This document shows positions 1 through 8,746 of a stretch of 64,000 bases of DNA, piece by piece. Where the stretch lies: NCBI RefSeq assembly GCF_000263715.2, contig NZ_CM001514.1:62001-126000 (forward strand), given 5' to 3'. The number at the start of each line of letters is the position of its first letter. Position 1 is the stretch's first letter. Position numbers and translations under genes: made by a program. The DNA is from Pseudomonas synxantha BG33R. GTDB taxonomy: Bacteria; Pseudomonadota; Gammaproteobacteria; Pseudomonadales; Pseudomonadaceae. The notes beneath the pieces were generated by a model. The model did not search any database, had not been told where the DNA came from, and was given only the letters and a program-made list of their open reading frames with translations.

Positions 1-2
1 GT

Positions 3-155
3 AACCTGTCGGCAATCGCTACGCCCATCGTGATTGGCTTTCTGGCCAGTGGTTCATCGTTTGCACCGGCGATTACTTACATCGCGGTGCTGGCGTTGCT
101 CGGCGCGCTTTCCTACATATTACTGGTAGGCAAGGTCGAGCGGATCGAGCTGTAA
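3..155 (+). CDS. MFS transporter, C-terminal fragment (gene starts before the window)
   Basis: An open frame enters from the left edge and ends with TAA at 153-155, giving the last 50 residues of a protein. They form two hydrophobic segments with a short polar turn, then a basic tail ending in KVERIEL. The first segment (NLSAIATPIVIGF) resembles the end of ACS-family major facilitator symporters for sugar acids or aromatic acids, such as glucarate or galactonate transporters. The family call is inference from this tail only, and the substrate cannot be told. A hairpin follows directly. Confidence 0.6.
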   Translation, partial: NLSAIATPIVIGFLASGSSFAPAITYIAVLALLGALSYILLVGKVERIEL

Positions 156-157
156 AA

Positions 158-183
158 AAGGGCGACCTTGGAGTCGCCCTTCT
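158..183. terminator. Bidirectional hairpin terminator
   Basis: AAGGGCGAC at 158-166 pairs with GTCGCCCTT at 173-181 around a six-base loop. An A-run lies before it and a T-rich stretch after it, so it can end both the rightward MFS gene and the leftward oxidase gene whose stop is at 191. Confidence 0.75.
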
Positions 184-190
184 TTCGCGA

Positions 191-1849
191 TTACGGCACC
201 GACATTTCGTTATGGAAAATGTTGTGTGGGTCCCAGCGCTGCTTGGTACGCCGCAGGCGGCTTTCGATGATCAGGTCGGGAAAGAAGATCTTGTACCACT
301 GTGGGTTTTTGCCATTGGCCGGATTGCCACCGATGTAGGTCATATCGAGGTCGGGATAATTGATGTAACAACCTTCAAACTCGTCGTTGATCGGTACGCC
401 CTGATCATCGGCGAACGCGTTGAAGTACAACCCTCGGATCCAGTCGGCATGGGCTTGATCCGAGGCGGCGCTGTCACCGCGCCAGTAACATTGTGGTTGC
501 CACTTGAGGTATGACGAGCGCTGAGCGGCCGACGAATCCCGGCGCACCGGCCCGCTGGCGGCGTTGATCTGGCCGCCGAAAGACTGAATCTGAATGAGGC
601 TTTGTGTCAGGTGGTTATCAGGGTCTGGCCAGGTCAATGTGGTCCAGATGGCGTCCAGCACTTGAGGGCTGAAAGGGCCCTTCTGGTAGGCCGATTTATA
701 GCGCCCACGCTGGTTGTCCCCCGAACCGTTCAATGTCTGTTGGCACACCAGCCAGTCCAAGCGTTGAGAGGCTGCTCGGGCGGATGACACTGAGTCGATG
801 GTGCGCCCGTTGGTAGTGCTGCGCGGCAGATGGATGACGTGAAATGGGACCAGGGACTCTGTAGCGGGCAGGCCAATGGCTGTGAGCATCTTGTCGACGA
901 AGTCATCGAAGGGCGCCCGATCGTTCAGCTCGCCATCCTTGTCCACATAGTGAATACCCAGGGTCACATTGCCTGTGTGCTGGTGGCGCATCTCCAGCTT
1001 GGTCGCCAGGCCCCAAGTGTCCGTGTTGCTTTGATTGCTGGCGAACCATGACTGATAGGCCACCAGCAGGTTATCGAGTGCAGGCTTGGTCAGTACCGAC
1101 CAGTCCCATTCCAGCACCAGCCACAGTACCTCTTTCGGTGCCGGTGGCAGGTCTTTGAAGTAATAGCTGGTGATGATGCCGAACTGTCCGCCACCGGCAC
1201 CGCAACACGCGGCGAACAGGTCCAGTTCGTCCTGATTGGTGCTGTTGCGAGAAACGTGGCGCGGTTCGAGGCCTTTGCCAAGGCTGTCGGGCACCAGGAT
1301 ATCCACACCGCTGAGCCAGTCACATACCAGTCCATACTTGCGCGACAGCAGCCCATAGCCGCCTCCGCAAATATGCCCGCCCAAACCCACTGAATAACAC
1401 GAGCCACCGGGCAGGGTTTTGTTGGCCAGCTTGTATAACGCGACATAGGCATCCCAGTTTTGTCCGCCGGCTTCCAGGCGAAAGCTGTGGCGTTCAGCAG
1501 CGCTGGGGTCCAGCTCGGAGCCGATTTGCCCATTGGCGTCGTAGACCACCTGGTTCAACGCACTGATATCCAGAATCGACAGTACCTCAAGTGGACTGTC
1601 GGGCATCTTGTTGGCGACAAAGCCTTCGTAGCAATGACCACCACTGCGTACGGTGATGCGTCCCTCGGGAAGGGCCAATGCCTGCGCGGCGGCGTCAATG
1701 ATGTCTTGTGGGCTGCGGCAGAGGTAGATCAGGTTGGCGCCATTTTGCGAAGACTGACCCTGCACATTGCCCAACGGCCAGCGTAGGTTGAAGCCCTTTT
1801 GCAAGGTTGAGTGACGGGAGTCTGAAGAGGTAATGAGATCAAAGGCCAT
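191..1849 (-). CDS. FAD-linked oxidase, berberine bridge enzyme (BBE) family
   Basis: This 552-residue protein has the PCMH-type FAD domain (about residues 35-220) followed by a substrate domain and a C-terminal BBE segment (WDPHNIFHNEMS). His72 in RSGGHCYEG and Cys151 in GGSCYSVGLGGHICGGGYG match the two residues that bind the flavin in bicovalent BBE/GOOX-type oxidases. YINYPDLD near the C-terminus is also a family motif. No signal peptide is visible, so it is probably cytoplasmic. The family oxidises carbohydrates, alcohols or alkaloid-like amines; the substrate here is unknown. The ATG at 1849 is preceded by AGGAGT. It looks like a single-gene unit with no pathway partner nearby. Confidence 0.85.
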   Translation of the reverse strand: MAFDLITSSDSRHSTLQKGFNLRWPLGNVQGQSSQNGANLIYLCRSPQDIIDAAAQALALPEGRITVRSGGHCYEGFVANKMPDSPLEVLSILDISALNQVVYDANGQIGSELDPSAAERHSFRLEAGGQNWDAYVALYKLANKTLPGGSCYSVGLGGHICGGGYGLLSRKYGLVCDWLSGVDILVPDSLGKGLEPRHVSRNSTNQDELDLFAACCGAGGGQFGIITSYYFKDLPPAPKEVLWLVLEWDWSVLTKPALDNLLVAYQSWFASNQSNTDTWGLATKLEMRHQHTGNVTLGIHYVDKDGELNDRAPFDDFVDKMLTAIGLPATESLVPFHVIHLPRSTTNGRTIDSVSSARAASQRLDWLVCQQTLNGSGDNQRGRYKSAYQKGPFSPQVLDAIWTTLTWPDPDNHLTQSLIQIQSFGGQINAASGPVRRDSSAAQRSSYLKWQPQCYWRGDSAASDQAHADWIRGLYFNAFADDQGVPINDEFEGCYINYPDLDMTYIGGNPANGKNPQWYKIFFPDLIIESRLRRTKQRWDPHNIFHNEMSVP

Positions 1850-1965
1850 GATGTACTCCTGAGAGCCAGGGATGACTTCTGATGCAACTAACTTAACGAC
1901 CGGGAAGCAAGAAATGCGGGGGGCTTGCGAGGGTGGTTAGACGGCAATAGGCATGGAAGTGCGTT

Positions 1966-1986
1966 GGGGTGACGTGGTGTCACCCC
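1966..1986. terminator. Hairpin downstream of trpBA, possible terminator
   Basis: GGGGTGAC at 1966-1973 and GTCACCCC at 1979-1986 form a perfect 8-bp stem with a five-base loop, 33 bases beyond the trpA stop. Neither side has a long T-run, so it is at best a weak intrinsic terminator or an RNA-stabilising end. Confidence 0.4.
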
Positions 1987-2018
1987 TCAGCGTAGCGCAA
2001 GTATCAAAACGCAGGTGC

Positions 2019-2828
2019 TTACTTGCGTGCGTTGCGCACACCTGCCGACAGCGCCGCGCAATGACTCAGCACGCCATCGATCGCTTGCTGGTCGCTGCCG
2101 GCATTGGCGATGTGATCGATCAGTGCCGAACCCACCACCACACCGTCGGCCAGGCGCGCAATGGCCGCAGCTTGTTCCGGTGTACGAATACCGAAACCGA
2201 TGCTGATCGGCAGGTCGGTGTGGCGACGCAGACGCGTGACCGCTTCTTCGACGTGTTCCAGCGTGGCGGCGCCGGCACCGGTCACGCCTGCTACCGACAC
2301 GTAATACACAAACCCGGAACTGCCGTTGAGCACCGTCGGCAGGCGCACGTCATCGGTGGTCGGCGTGGTCAGGCGGATAAAGTCGATGCCCGCGGCCTGA
2401 GCCGGGTCGCACAACTCGCCGTTGTGTTCAGGTGGCATGTCGACCACGATCAGGCCGTCGACGCCGGCTGCCTTCGCATCGGCAATAAACTGCGGCACAC
2501 CGTATTTGTGAATTGGGTTGAAGTAGCCCATCAACACCAGGGGGGTGTCGCTGTCGTCGGTGCGGAACTCGCGGACCATTTGCAGGGTTTTCGCCAGGTT
2601 TTGCTTGGCGTCCAGCGCACGGATATTAGCCAGTTGAATCGCCGGGCCGTCTGCCATCGGATCGGTGAAGGGCATGCCCAGCTCGATCACGTCGGCGCCG
2701 GCGGCCGGCAAGCCCTTGAGGATCGCCAGCGAGGCGTCATAACCCGGGTCGCCAGCGGTGACGAAGGTCACCAGGGCGGCGCGGTTTTGTTCCTTGAGTT
2801 GCGCAAAGCGGGTTTGCAGGCGGCTCAT
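2019..2828 (-). CDS. trpA: Tryptophan synthase alpha subunit
   Basis: TrpA cleaves indole-3-glycerol phosphate to indole and glyceraldehyde 3-phosphate and passes indole to TrpB through the alpha2-beta2 tunnel. The 269-residue TIM barrel is the usual length. The catalytic acids Glu49 ([11 protein letters not shown]) and Asp60 (MADGPAI) sit exactly at the canonical positions, and the phosphate-binding GFGIRTPEQ loop is present. Its ATG follows the trpB TAA with no spacing, and its GGAG ribosome site lies within the end of trpB, which implies translational coupling. It forms a two-gene trpBA operon, the normal Pseudomonas arrangement in which the other trp genes lie elsewhere. Confidence 0.98.
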   Translation of the reverse strand: MSRLQTRFAQLKEQNRAALVTFVTAGDPGYDASLAILKGLPAAGADVIELGMPFTDPMADGPAIQLANIRALDAKQNLAKTLQMVREFRTDDSDTPLVLMGYFNPIHKYGVPQFIADAKAAGVDGLIVVDMPPEHNGELCDPAQAAGIDFIRLTTPTTDDVRLPTVLNGSSGFVYYVSVAGVTGAGAATLEHVEEAVTRLRRHTDLPISIGFGIRTPEQAAAIARLADGVVVGSALIDHIANAGSDQQAIDGVLSHCAALSAGVRNARK

Positions 2829-4079
<1,251 letters not shown>

Positions 4080-4094
4080 TTAAAGGCAATGACG

Positions 4095-4111
4095 GTCACT
4101 CTACTCGTGAC
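4095..4111. promoter_or_regulatory. Candidate TrpI operator between trpB and trpI
   Basis: GTCAC at 4095-4099 and GTGAC at 4107-4111 form a perfect inverted repeat with seven bases between. It lies in the divergent trpBA/trpI intergenic region, 40 bp from the trpB start. LysR regulators bind such interrupted dyads, and TrpI is known to act from this intergenic region in other pseudomonads. Assignment to TrpI is inference from position. Confidence 0.5.
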
Positions 4112-4164
4112 GCCTTGGCCTGAAAACCGATAAGATCGCCATAACCTGTCAGGAAAACTCACAG

Positions 4165-5061
4165 ATGAGCCGCGACCTTCCACCCCTCAATGCCCTGCGC
4201 GCGTTTGAAGCCACCGCCCGCCTCAGTAGCGTCAGCCAAGCCGCCGAGCAACTGCACGTGACCCACGGTGCGGTCAGCCGGCAGTTGAAAGTACTGGAAG
4301 AACATTTGGGTGTGAGCCTGTTCGTCAAGGATGGACGTGGCCTTAAACTCACAGATGCAGGCGTTCGGCTTCGGGATGCCAGCGTGGAGGCTTTCGAGCG
4401 GTTGCGGGACGCGTGCGCCGAACTTACCCAAAGCAGCGCCGACGCACCCTTTGTGCTCGGTTGTTCGGGTAGCTTGCTGGCGCGCTGGTTTATCCCCCGG
4501 CTGGGGCGCTTGAATGCCGACTTGCCCGATTTGCGCCTGCACCTGTCGGCGGGCGAAGGCGATCTGGACCCCCGGCGGCCTGGCCTGGACGCCTTACTGG
4601 TATTCGCCGAGCCGCCGTGGCCGGCCGATATGCAGGTGTATGAGCTGGCCAGCGAGCGAATCGGCCCGGTGTTGAGCCCTCGTTTCGCAGGTTTTGAACA
4701 GTTGCGTCAGGCTCCAGCAACGGCATTGCTAAGCGAAGCGTTGTTGCACACCACCTCACGACCCCAAGCCTGGCCCAGCTGGGCGCGGCAACACGGCATC
4801 GAGCCCGGCGCGTTGAAACTCGGCCAGGGGTTTGAGCACTTGTATTATTTGCTGGAAGCGGCAGTAGCAGGATTGGGAGTGGCGATTGCGCCAGAACCAC
4901 TGGTGGCAGAGGACCTGCGAGCGGGTCGCCTGGTGGCGCCGTGGGGCTTCAGCGAAACCCCGGCGCACCTGGCTTTGTGGCTACCCAAGCGCGCCGCAGA
5001 CGGGCGCGCCGGGCAGTTGGCGCAATGGCTCAAGGCTGAGCTGTTGCGTCAACCGGTGTAA
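4165..5061 (+). CDS. trpI: LysR-type activator of trpBA
   Basis: A 298-residue LysR-family regulator. The N-terminal winged helix-turn-helix (about residues 5-65) contains [20 protein letters not shown] and the [12 protein letters not shown] recognition helix, very close to the GcvA/TrpI subgroup. The rest is a periplasmic-binding-protein-like effector domain. Known TrpI proteins bind indoleglycerol phosphate and activate trpBA while repressing their own gene. The divergent position next to trpB supports this identity over GcvA-like paralogues. Confidence 0.92.
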   Translation: MSRDLPPLNALRAFEATARLSSVSQAAEQLHVTHGAVSRQLKVLEEHLGVSLFVKDGRGLKLTDAGVRLRDASVEAFERLRDACAELTQSSADAPFVLGCSGSLLARWFIPRLGRLNADLPDLRLHLSAGEGDLDPRRPGLDALLVFAEPPWPADMQVYELASERIGPVLSPRFAGFEQLRQAPATALLSEALLHTTSRPQAWPSWARQHGIEPGALKLGQGFEHLYYLLEAAVAGLGVAIAPEPLVAEDLRAGRLVAPWGFSETPAHLALWLPKRAADGRAGQLAQWLKAELLRQPV

Positions 5062-5069
5062 CCGGTCAA

Positions 5070-5396
5070 TCAGTCACCGCGCTTGCACAGCAGGTAAGCC
5101 GCCAGCAGGCCCAGCGCGCCCACGGCGACGCCCGCGGTCGTCCATGGGTGCTCTTGTGCGTAGTCACGGGTGGCAGCGCTGGTTTCGCGGATTTTGACTT
5201 TGCTTTCTTCATAGGCGTCGCTGATCAGGTGGCGAGAGTGCTTGAGGGCGTTCTCGGCATTGCTTTTCAGGGCCTTCAGCGTTTTGCGCGACTCATCGGA
5301 CGCGTCGTCCTTGAGGCTCTCCAGAGATTTGAGCAGGCTCGAAATCTCGGCTTCCATGCTTTCCAGCGACGCTTTGCGTAAAGAAGTGTTGGCCAT
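5070..5396 (-). CDS. DUF883 (ElaB/YqjD-type) membrane-anchored stress protein
   Basis: A 108-residue protein with an amphipathic, coiled-coil-prone N-terminal part (SLESMEAEISSLLKSLESLKDD) and one C-terminal membrane segment (TTAGVAVGALGLLAAYLLC) ending in KRGD. This is the architecture of ElaB/YqjD/YgaM, inner-membrane proteins that bind ribosomes in stationary-phase E. coli. The ATG is preceded by AGGAG. On its strand, a sequence resembling an AlgU -10 (TCTGA) lies in the gap shared with the divergent dodecin gene, but the matching -35 is poor. Confidence 0.85.
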   Translation of the reverse strand: MANTSLRKASLESMEAEISSLLKSLESLKDDASDESRKTLKALKSNAENALKHSRHLISDAYEESKVKIRETSAATRDYAQEHPWTTAGVAVGALGLLAAYLLCKRGD

Positions 5397-5471
5397 GTGG
5401 ACATCTCCTGAAGTGATTGAGTGGCGTGTGTAGATACCGACTGCGCCGGTTTCAGAAAGTGCAGTAATTCT

Positions 5472-5499
5472 GAACTTTCACCTCCAAGCGGTCGCCAGA
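5472..5499 (+). promoter_or_regulatory. Candidate AlgU (sigma-22) promoter for dodecin
   Basis: GAACTT at 5472-5477 is an exact match to the -35 of ECF sigma factors AlgU/RpoE. After 17 bases comes CCAGA, an imperfect -10 (consensus TCTGA or TCAAA). The start site would lie near 5506, giving a leader of about 48 bases. It is the weaker member of a local group of similar sites. Confidence 0.4.
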
Positions 5500-5553
5500 A
5501 GCAGTAAGCACATTCGCTGCTAGTCTTGATTGACGACCTACAGGAGAAACGCC

Positions 5554-5769
5554 ATGAGTGATCATCACACCTACAAGAAAGTCGAATTGGTGGGCTCTTC
5601 CACCACCAGCATCGAAGACGCAATCAACAATGCTCTGGCTGAAGCCAACAAAAGCATCAAGCACCTGGAGTGGTTCGAGGTGACTGAAACCCGTGGTCAC
5701 ATCAAGGATGGCAAGGCTGCGCACTTCCAGGTCACCCTTAAAGTGGGATTCCGAATTGCCAGTAGTTGA
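5554..5769 (+). CDS. Dodecin family flavin-binding protein
   Basis: Dodecins are small proteins that form hollow dodecamers and store FMN or riboflavin. This 71-residue protein has the typical length and the conserved core: HHTYKKVELVGSS, IEDAINNALAEA, and the flavin-stacking Trp in LEWFEVTETRGHI. The correct start is the ATG at 5554, preceded by CAGGAGAAAC. An upstream in-frame ATG at 5530 has no ribosome site. It appears monocistronic, with its own terminator. Confidence 0.93.
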   Translation: MSDHHTYKKVELVGSSTTSIEDAINNALAEANKSIKHLEWFEVTETRGHIKDGKAAHFQVTLKVGFRIASS

Positions 5770-5780
5770 CCGGGTGAATT

Positions 5781-5808
5781 GAACTTTGCCCGCTGGCCGA
5801 TTGCCATA
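5781..5808 (+). promoter_or_regulatory. Weak candidate AlgU-type promoter for the first DUF1161 gene
   Basis: The 11-mer GAACTTTGCCC at 5781-5791 is identical to the -35 region of the osmC promoter at 7324. The matching -10 area (CCATA at 5804-5808) is a poor match to TCTGA/TCAAA, so function is uncertain. It also lies upstream of the dodecin terminator at 5829, which a transcript from here would have to pass. Confidence 0.25.
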
Positions 5809-5828
5809 ACCTGCGCTACAAACAACGG

Positions 5829-5863
5829 GTGCCGATGCGATGAGCGTCGGCACGCTCTTTTTT
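5829..5863 (+). terminator. Intrinsic terminator after dodecin
   Basis: GTGCCGA at 5829-5835 pairs with TCGGCAC at 5847-5853, followed by GCTC and a six-base T-run at 5858-5863. Confidence 0.75.
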
Positions 5864-5886
5864 GATCAGCGCAAGGAAGGTAACGG

Positions 5887-6111
5887 ATGAAGAAGTTTCT
5901 GTTGGCGGTGGGTTTGTTGAGCATTGCGGGTACGGCTCTGGCGGCCGGTAAGCCTTGTGAAGAGCTGAAAAGCGAAATTGCAGCGAAAATCGACGCCAAG
6001 GGCGCTTCGGGTTATTCGCTGGAAGTCGTGGATAAAGGCGCTTCGACCGACGCTAAAGTGGTCGGCACCTGCGAAGGTGGCACCAAGGAAATCGTCTACA
6101 AACGCGGTTAA
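5887..6111 (+). CDS. DUF1161 small periplasmic protein (copy 1)
   Basis: A 74-residue protein with a clear Sec signal peptide (KKFLLAVGLLSIAGTALAAG, cleavage after ALA). The mature part has the DUF1161 pattern: CEELKSEIAAKIDAKG, Y-S-L-E-V-V, and a second cysteine in GTCEGGTKEIVY that probably pairs with the first. Function is unknown. AAGGAAGG precedes the start. A homologue with the same layout is encoded at 7973, separated by the flavoenzyme and osmC. Confidence 0.85.
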   Translation: MKKFLLAVGLLSIAGTALAAGKPCEELKSEIAAKIDAKGASGYSLEVVDKGASTDAKVVGTCEGGTKEIVYKRG

Positions 6112-6132
6112 TCTCGTGTTGCAGACATAAAA

Positions 6133-6158
6133 ACGACGCACAGGTGCGTCGTTTTTTT
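6133..6158. terminator. Intrinsic terminator between convergent genes
   Basis: ACGACGCA at 6133-6140 pairs with TGCGTCGT at 6145-6152, with a seven-base T-run at 6152-6158 and an A-run on the other side. It can serve both the DUF1161 gene and the leftward flavoenzyme gene ending at 6169. Confidence 0.85.
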
Positions 6159-6168
6159 CGCCTGGGAT

Positions 6169-7170
6169 TTAGCCCTTCATCACCTGTGCCAGCAGCTCGT
6201 AGGAATGAATCCGGTCGGCGTGCTCATAAAGGTCACTGGTAAAAATCAGCTCATCGGCGCCGGTCTGCTCGATCAACACCTCCAGCTTGGCGCGAATCTT
6301 CGCCGGGCTACCCACCATGGCCAGGCCAAGGAAGCTACCCACTGCGTCTTTTTCATGGGGCAGCCACAAGCCGTCCATGGTGTTTACCGGTGGGCGCTGC
6401 ACCAGGCTCTGGCCGCGCATCAGCGCGAGGATGCGTTGGTACATCGAGGTGGCCAGGTAATCGGCCTGTTCATCGGTATCGGCTGCCACCAGTGGAATGC
6501 CGAGCATCACGTAGGGCTTGTCCAGTACCGCCGAAGGCTTGAAGTGATTGCGGTACACACGAATCGCCTCATGCATCAGGCGCGGTGCGAAGTGGGAGGC
6601 GAAGGCGTAGGGCAAGCCACGCTCACCGGCCAATTGCGCGCTGAACAGGCTCGAACCCAACAGCCACACTGGCACATTGGTGCCCGTGCCCGGTACAGCG
6701 ATCACCCGTTGGTCGGGCGTACGCGGGCCCAGGTAGGCCATGAGTTCGGCTACGTCTTCGGGGAAGTCATCGGCACTGCCGGAGCGTTCACGGCGCAGGG
6801 CGCGAGCGGTCATCTGGTCAGAACCGGGCGCGCGGCCCAGGCCCAGGTCGATACGGCCTGGGTAGAGGCTTTCCAGAGTGCCGAACTGTTCGGCAATCAC
6901 CAATGGCGCGTGGTTAGGCAGCATGACGCCGCCGGAACCGACACGAATGGTCGAGGTGCCGCCAGCCAGATAGCCGAGCAATACTGAAGTGGCCGAACTG
7001 GCGATGCCATCCATATTGTGGTGCTCAGCCACCCAGAAGCGGTTGTAGCCGAACTTTTCCACGTGTTGGGCCAAGTCCAGGGAATTGCGCAGCGATTGCG
7101 CCGGGCTGCCATTGGCACGCACGGGCACCAGGTCGAGGGTCGAAAACTTTACGTCGGACAGCGATTTCAT
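6169..7170 (-). CDS. Luciferase-like (LLM class) flavin-dependent oxidoreductase
   Basis: A 333-residue TIM-barrel protein of the bacterial luciferase-like family, close to YhbW/MsnO8-type single-subunit members. Seen motifs are [10 protein letters not shown] at the N-terminus, [13 protein letters not shown], and [39 protein letters not shown]. Such enzymes use FMNH2 and oxygen on unknown substrates. The ATG at 7170 is preceded by GGAGAAG and matches the family N-terminus; a longer frame to 7245 has no ribosome site. It is a single gene on its strand. Confidence 0.88.
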   Translation of the reverse strand: MKSLSDVKFSTLDLVPVRANGSPAQSLRNSLDLAQHVEKFGYNRFWVAEHHNMDGIASSATSVLLGYLAGGTSTIRVGSGGVMLPNHAPLVIAEQFGTLESLYPGRIDLGLGRAPGSDQMTARALRRERSGSADDFPEDVAELMAYLGPRTPDQRVIAVPGTGTNVPVWLLGSSLFSAQLAGERGLPYAFASHFAPRLMHEAIRVYRNHFKPSAVLDKPYVMLGIPLVAADTDEQADYLATSMYQRILALMRGQSLVQRPPVNTMDGLWLPHEKDAVGSFLGLAMVGSPAKIRAKLEVLIEQTGADELIFTSDLYEHADRIHSYELLAQVMKG

Positions 7171-7323
7171 CAGCCTGCTTCTCCAATAGGGCGTACAGGC
7201 TTTTTTAAACCAGCTAAAACCTGCCGCTGCATGTGCATACTTCATGCAATGAGGGCATATACCCGAGATTCAATAGGTGGCTCCGAAATTTCCTACTGTA
7301 TCGCTAGGTTTCTCCGACAAGGT

Positions 7324-7351
7324 GAACTTTGCCCACGGGTCTATCCTCAGA
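7324..7351 (+). promoter_or_regulatory. AlgU (sigma-22) type promoter of osmC
   Basis: GAACTT at 7324-7329, then 17 bases, then TCAGA at 7347-7351. This is the same -35, spacing and -10 as the ersA promoter at 44823. CTATCCT, an RpoS-like -10, overlaps at 7341-7347, so both stress sigma factors may act. The expected start near 7358 gives a short leader. osmC has been reported as AlgU-responsive in P. aeruginosa. Confidence 0.7.
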
Positions 7352-7390
7352 ACCCTTACTGACGCAAAACCACCGTTCGAGGAGAAAGCT

Positions 7391-7822
7391 ATGAGTATCG
7401 TTAAAAAGGCATCCGCGCATTGGGAAGGTGATCTGAAGACAGGCCTGGGCTCCATTTCCACTGAAACCGGCGTGCTGCGCGAAGCGCCCTACGGCTTCAA
7501 GGCCCGTTTCGAGGGCGGCAAGGGCACCAACCCTGAAGAGCTTATCGGCGCAGCTCACGCCGGCTGTTTCTCCATGGCGTTTTCCATGATTCTCGGCGAT
7601 GCCGGGCTCAAGGCTGACAGCATTGATACCCAGGCCGAAGTGACCCTGGACCAGGTCGAGGGCGGATTCGCGATCACTGCCGTGCACCTGATCCTCAAAG
7701 CCAAGATCCCGGGCGCGAGCCAGGCGCAGTTCGATGAATTGAGCAAAAAGGCCAAGGAAGGGTGCCCGGTGTCCAAAGTGCTGAATGCAACCATCACCTT
7801 GGATGCCACGCTGGTCAACTGA
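7391..7822 (+). CDS. osmC: OsmC family peroxiredoxin
   Basis: OsmC reduces organic hydroperoxides with a pair of reactive cysteines. The 143-residue protein has the usual size, with Cys59 in AAHAGCFSMAFS and Cys125 in KEGCPVSKVL, the two catalytic positions. The Arg of YGFKARFEGG is also conserved. The correct start is the ATG at 7391 after GGAGAAAG; the frame stays open upstream to 7277 but through the promoter. A repeat hairpin just after the stop can end transcription. Confidence 0.95.
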   Translation: MSIVKKASAHWEGDLKTGLGSISTETGVLREAPYGFKARFEGGKGTNPEELIGAAHAGCFSMAFSMILGDAGLKADSIDTQAEVTLDQVEGGFAITAVHLILKAKIPGASQAQFDELSKKAKEGCPVSKVLNATITLDATLVN

Positions 7823-7838
7823 CACAGCAGTACTCATG

Positions 7839-7866
7839 TGTGGGAGCGAGCAAGCCCGCTCCCACA
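7839..7866. repeat. REP-type hairpin after osmC
   Basis: TGTGGGAGCG at 7839-7848 and CGCTCCCACA at 7857-7866 are perfect inverted arms around AGCAAGCC, followed by TTTTC. This is the common fluorescent-pseudomonad REP head, and it may also act as the osmC terminator. Confidence 0.85.
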
Positions 7867-7888
7867 TTTTCAGTTGTGCGTTAAATCA

Positions 7889-7916
7889 GAACTCGTGTTT
7901 GTAAAATGTGGTCGAA
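7889..7916 (+). promoter_or_regulatory. Candidate AlgU-type promoter of the second DUF1161 gene
   Basis: GAACTC at 7889-7894 (one mismatch to GAACTT), 17 bases, then TCGAA at 7912-7916. The start would fall near 7923, leaving a leader of about 50 bases. Confidence 0.45.
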
Positions 7917-7972
7917 TAGCCCATGCAGCCTAGGCGCACACTCGTGCGCAGCGCATTCAGGGAGCTACACAC

Positions 7973-8212
7973 ATGAAACGTTTTGCCTTGGCAATCATCT
8001 GCGGTGTATTGGCCACTTCGGCCGTGGCCGCGCCAAAAGATTGTGAAGAGCTCAGGAAAGAAATCGAAGTGAAGATCCAGGCCAAGGCGATTCCGTCCTA
8101 CACCCTGGAAATAATCACTGCCGAAGAAGCCGAGAACCATGACAGCGCCATGATCGTCGGTTCGTGCGAAAACGGTACCAAGCGCATCATCTATCAGAAA
8201 AACAATGACTGA
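7973..8212 (+). CDS. DUF1161 small periplasmic protein (copy 2)
   Basis: A 79-residue secreted protein with a signal peptide (KRFALAIICGVLATSAVAA). The mature part repeats the pattern of the 5887 gene: DCEELRKEIEVKIQAK, Y-T-L-E-I-I, and GSCENGTKRIIYQ, with the two cysteines at equivalent places. The two proteins are clear paralogues. Function is unknown. The ATG has GGGAG upstream. The stop lies one base before the end of the convergent lipoprotein gene. Confidence 0.85.
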   Translation: MKRFALAIICGVLATSAVAAPKDCEELRKEIEVKIQAKAIPSYTLEIITAEEAENHDSAMIVGSCENGTKRIIYQKNND

Positions 8213-8213
8213 C

Positions 8214-8636
8214 TCAGATGCAGTTGACGCTGCGTTCTTCGGCCAGCAACTGGCGCGCTGAGTCATACAGCCGGATGTTGGGCGTGAACGCCAGCGAGCG
8301 ACCTTCGAGCACATAGCGTTGGCCGGCCTGGAAATGGTCGTACTGCAGGGTCATGAAACAGGTGCGATACATCATCTGGCTAAGGCCCCCCAAACCGCCG
8401 CCGGCGGGCACTTCAAAGTCAAAGCGCACCATCAGCTCGTGAGGGCCGGGAGGCATTTGGAAGAAGCGCCCGTCGTTGAGGTTTTTCCCGTCCAGGCGCT
8501 GAGCCATGACCAATTTGGAGCCCGGCGTCGGCGTGGTGAAATCCACCCAGGCCTGTTGCGGGTCGACAGGCGGGATGGGGGCCGAAGTGCAAGCGCTGAG
8601 CAGGAGGGCGGCAACGGGCAATGGAAACTGACGCAT
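8214..8636 (-). CDS. Small lipoprotein of unknown function
   Basis: A 140-residue protein with a lipoprotein signal: RQFPLPVAALLLSAC, lipobox LLSA|C at Cys16. The mature part has no repeats or membrane segments. It contains two more cysteines (RTCFM and the penultimate Cys) that could form a disulphide. The region GKNLNDGRFFQMPPGPHELMVRFDFEVP looks like a beta-sandwich. I do not recognise a named family. It is divergent from the aminopeptidase gene, which is also a lipoprotein. Confidence 0.8.
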   Translation of the reverse strand: MRQFPLPVAALLLSACTSAPIPPVDPQQAWVDFTTPTPGSKLVMAQRLDGKNLNDGRFFQMPPGPHELMVRFDFEVPAGGGLGGLSQMMYRTCFMTLQYDHFQAGQRYVLEGRSLAFTPNIRLYDSARQLLAEERSVNCI

Positions 8637-8746
8637 GGCAGGTACTCAACGCGAGAAGAGCCTTGAGTATAAACATGCCGCGCCATGGAAAAATTCCGTT
8701 CAAGCGCGATAGTCTGGCGAATAAATCACCCAGGAGCAGTCGGGGC

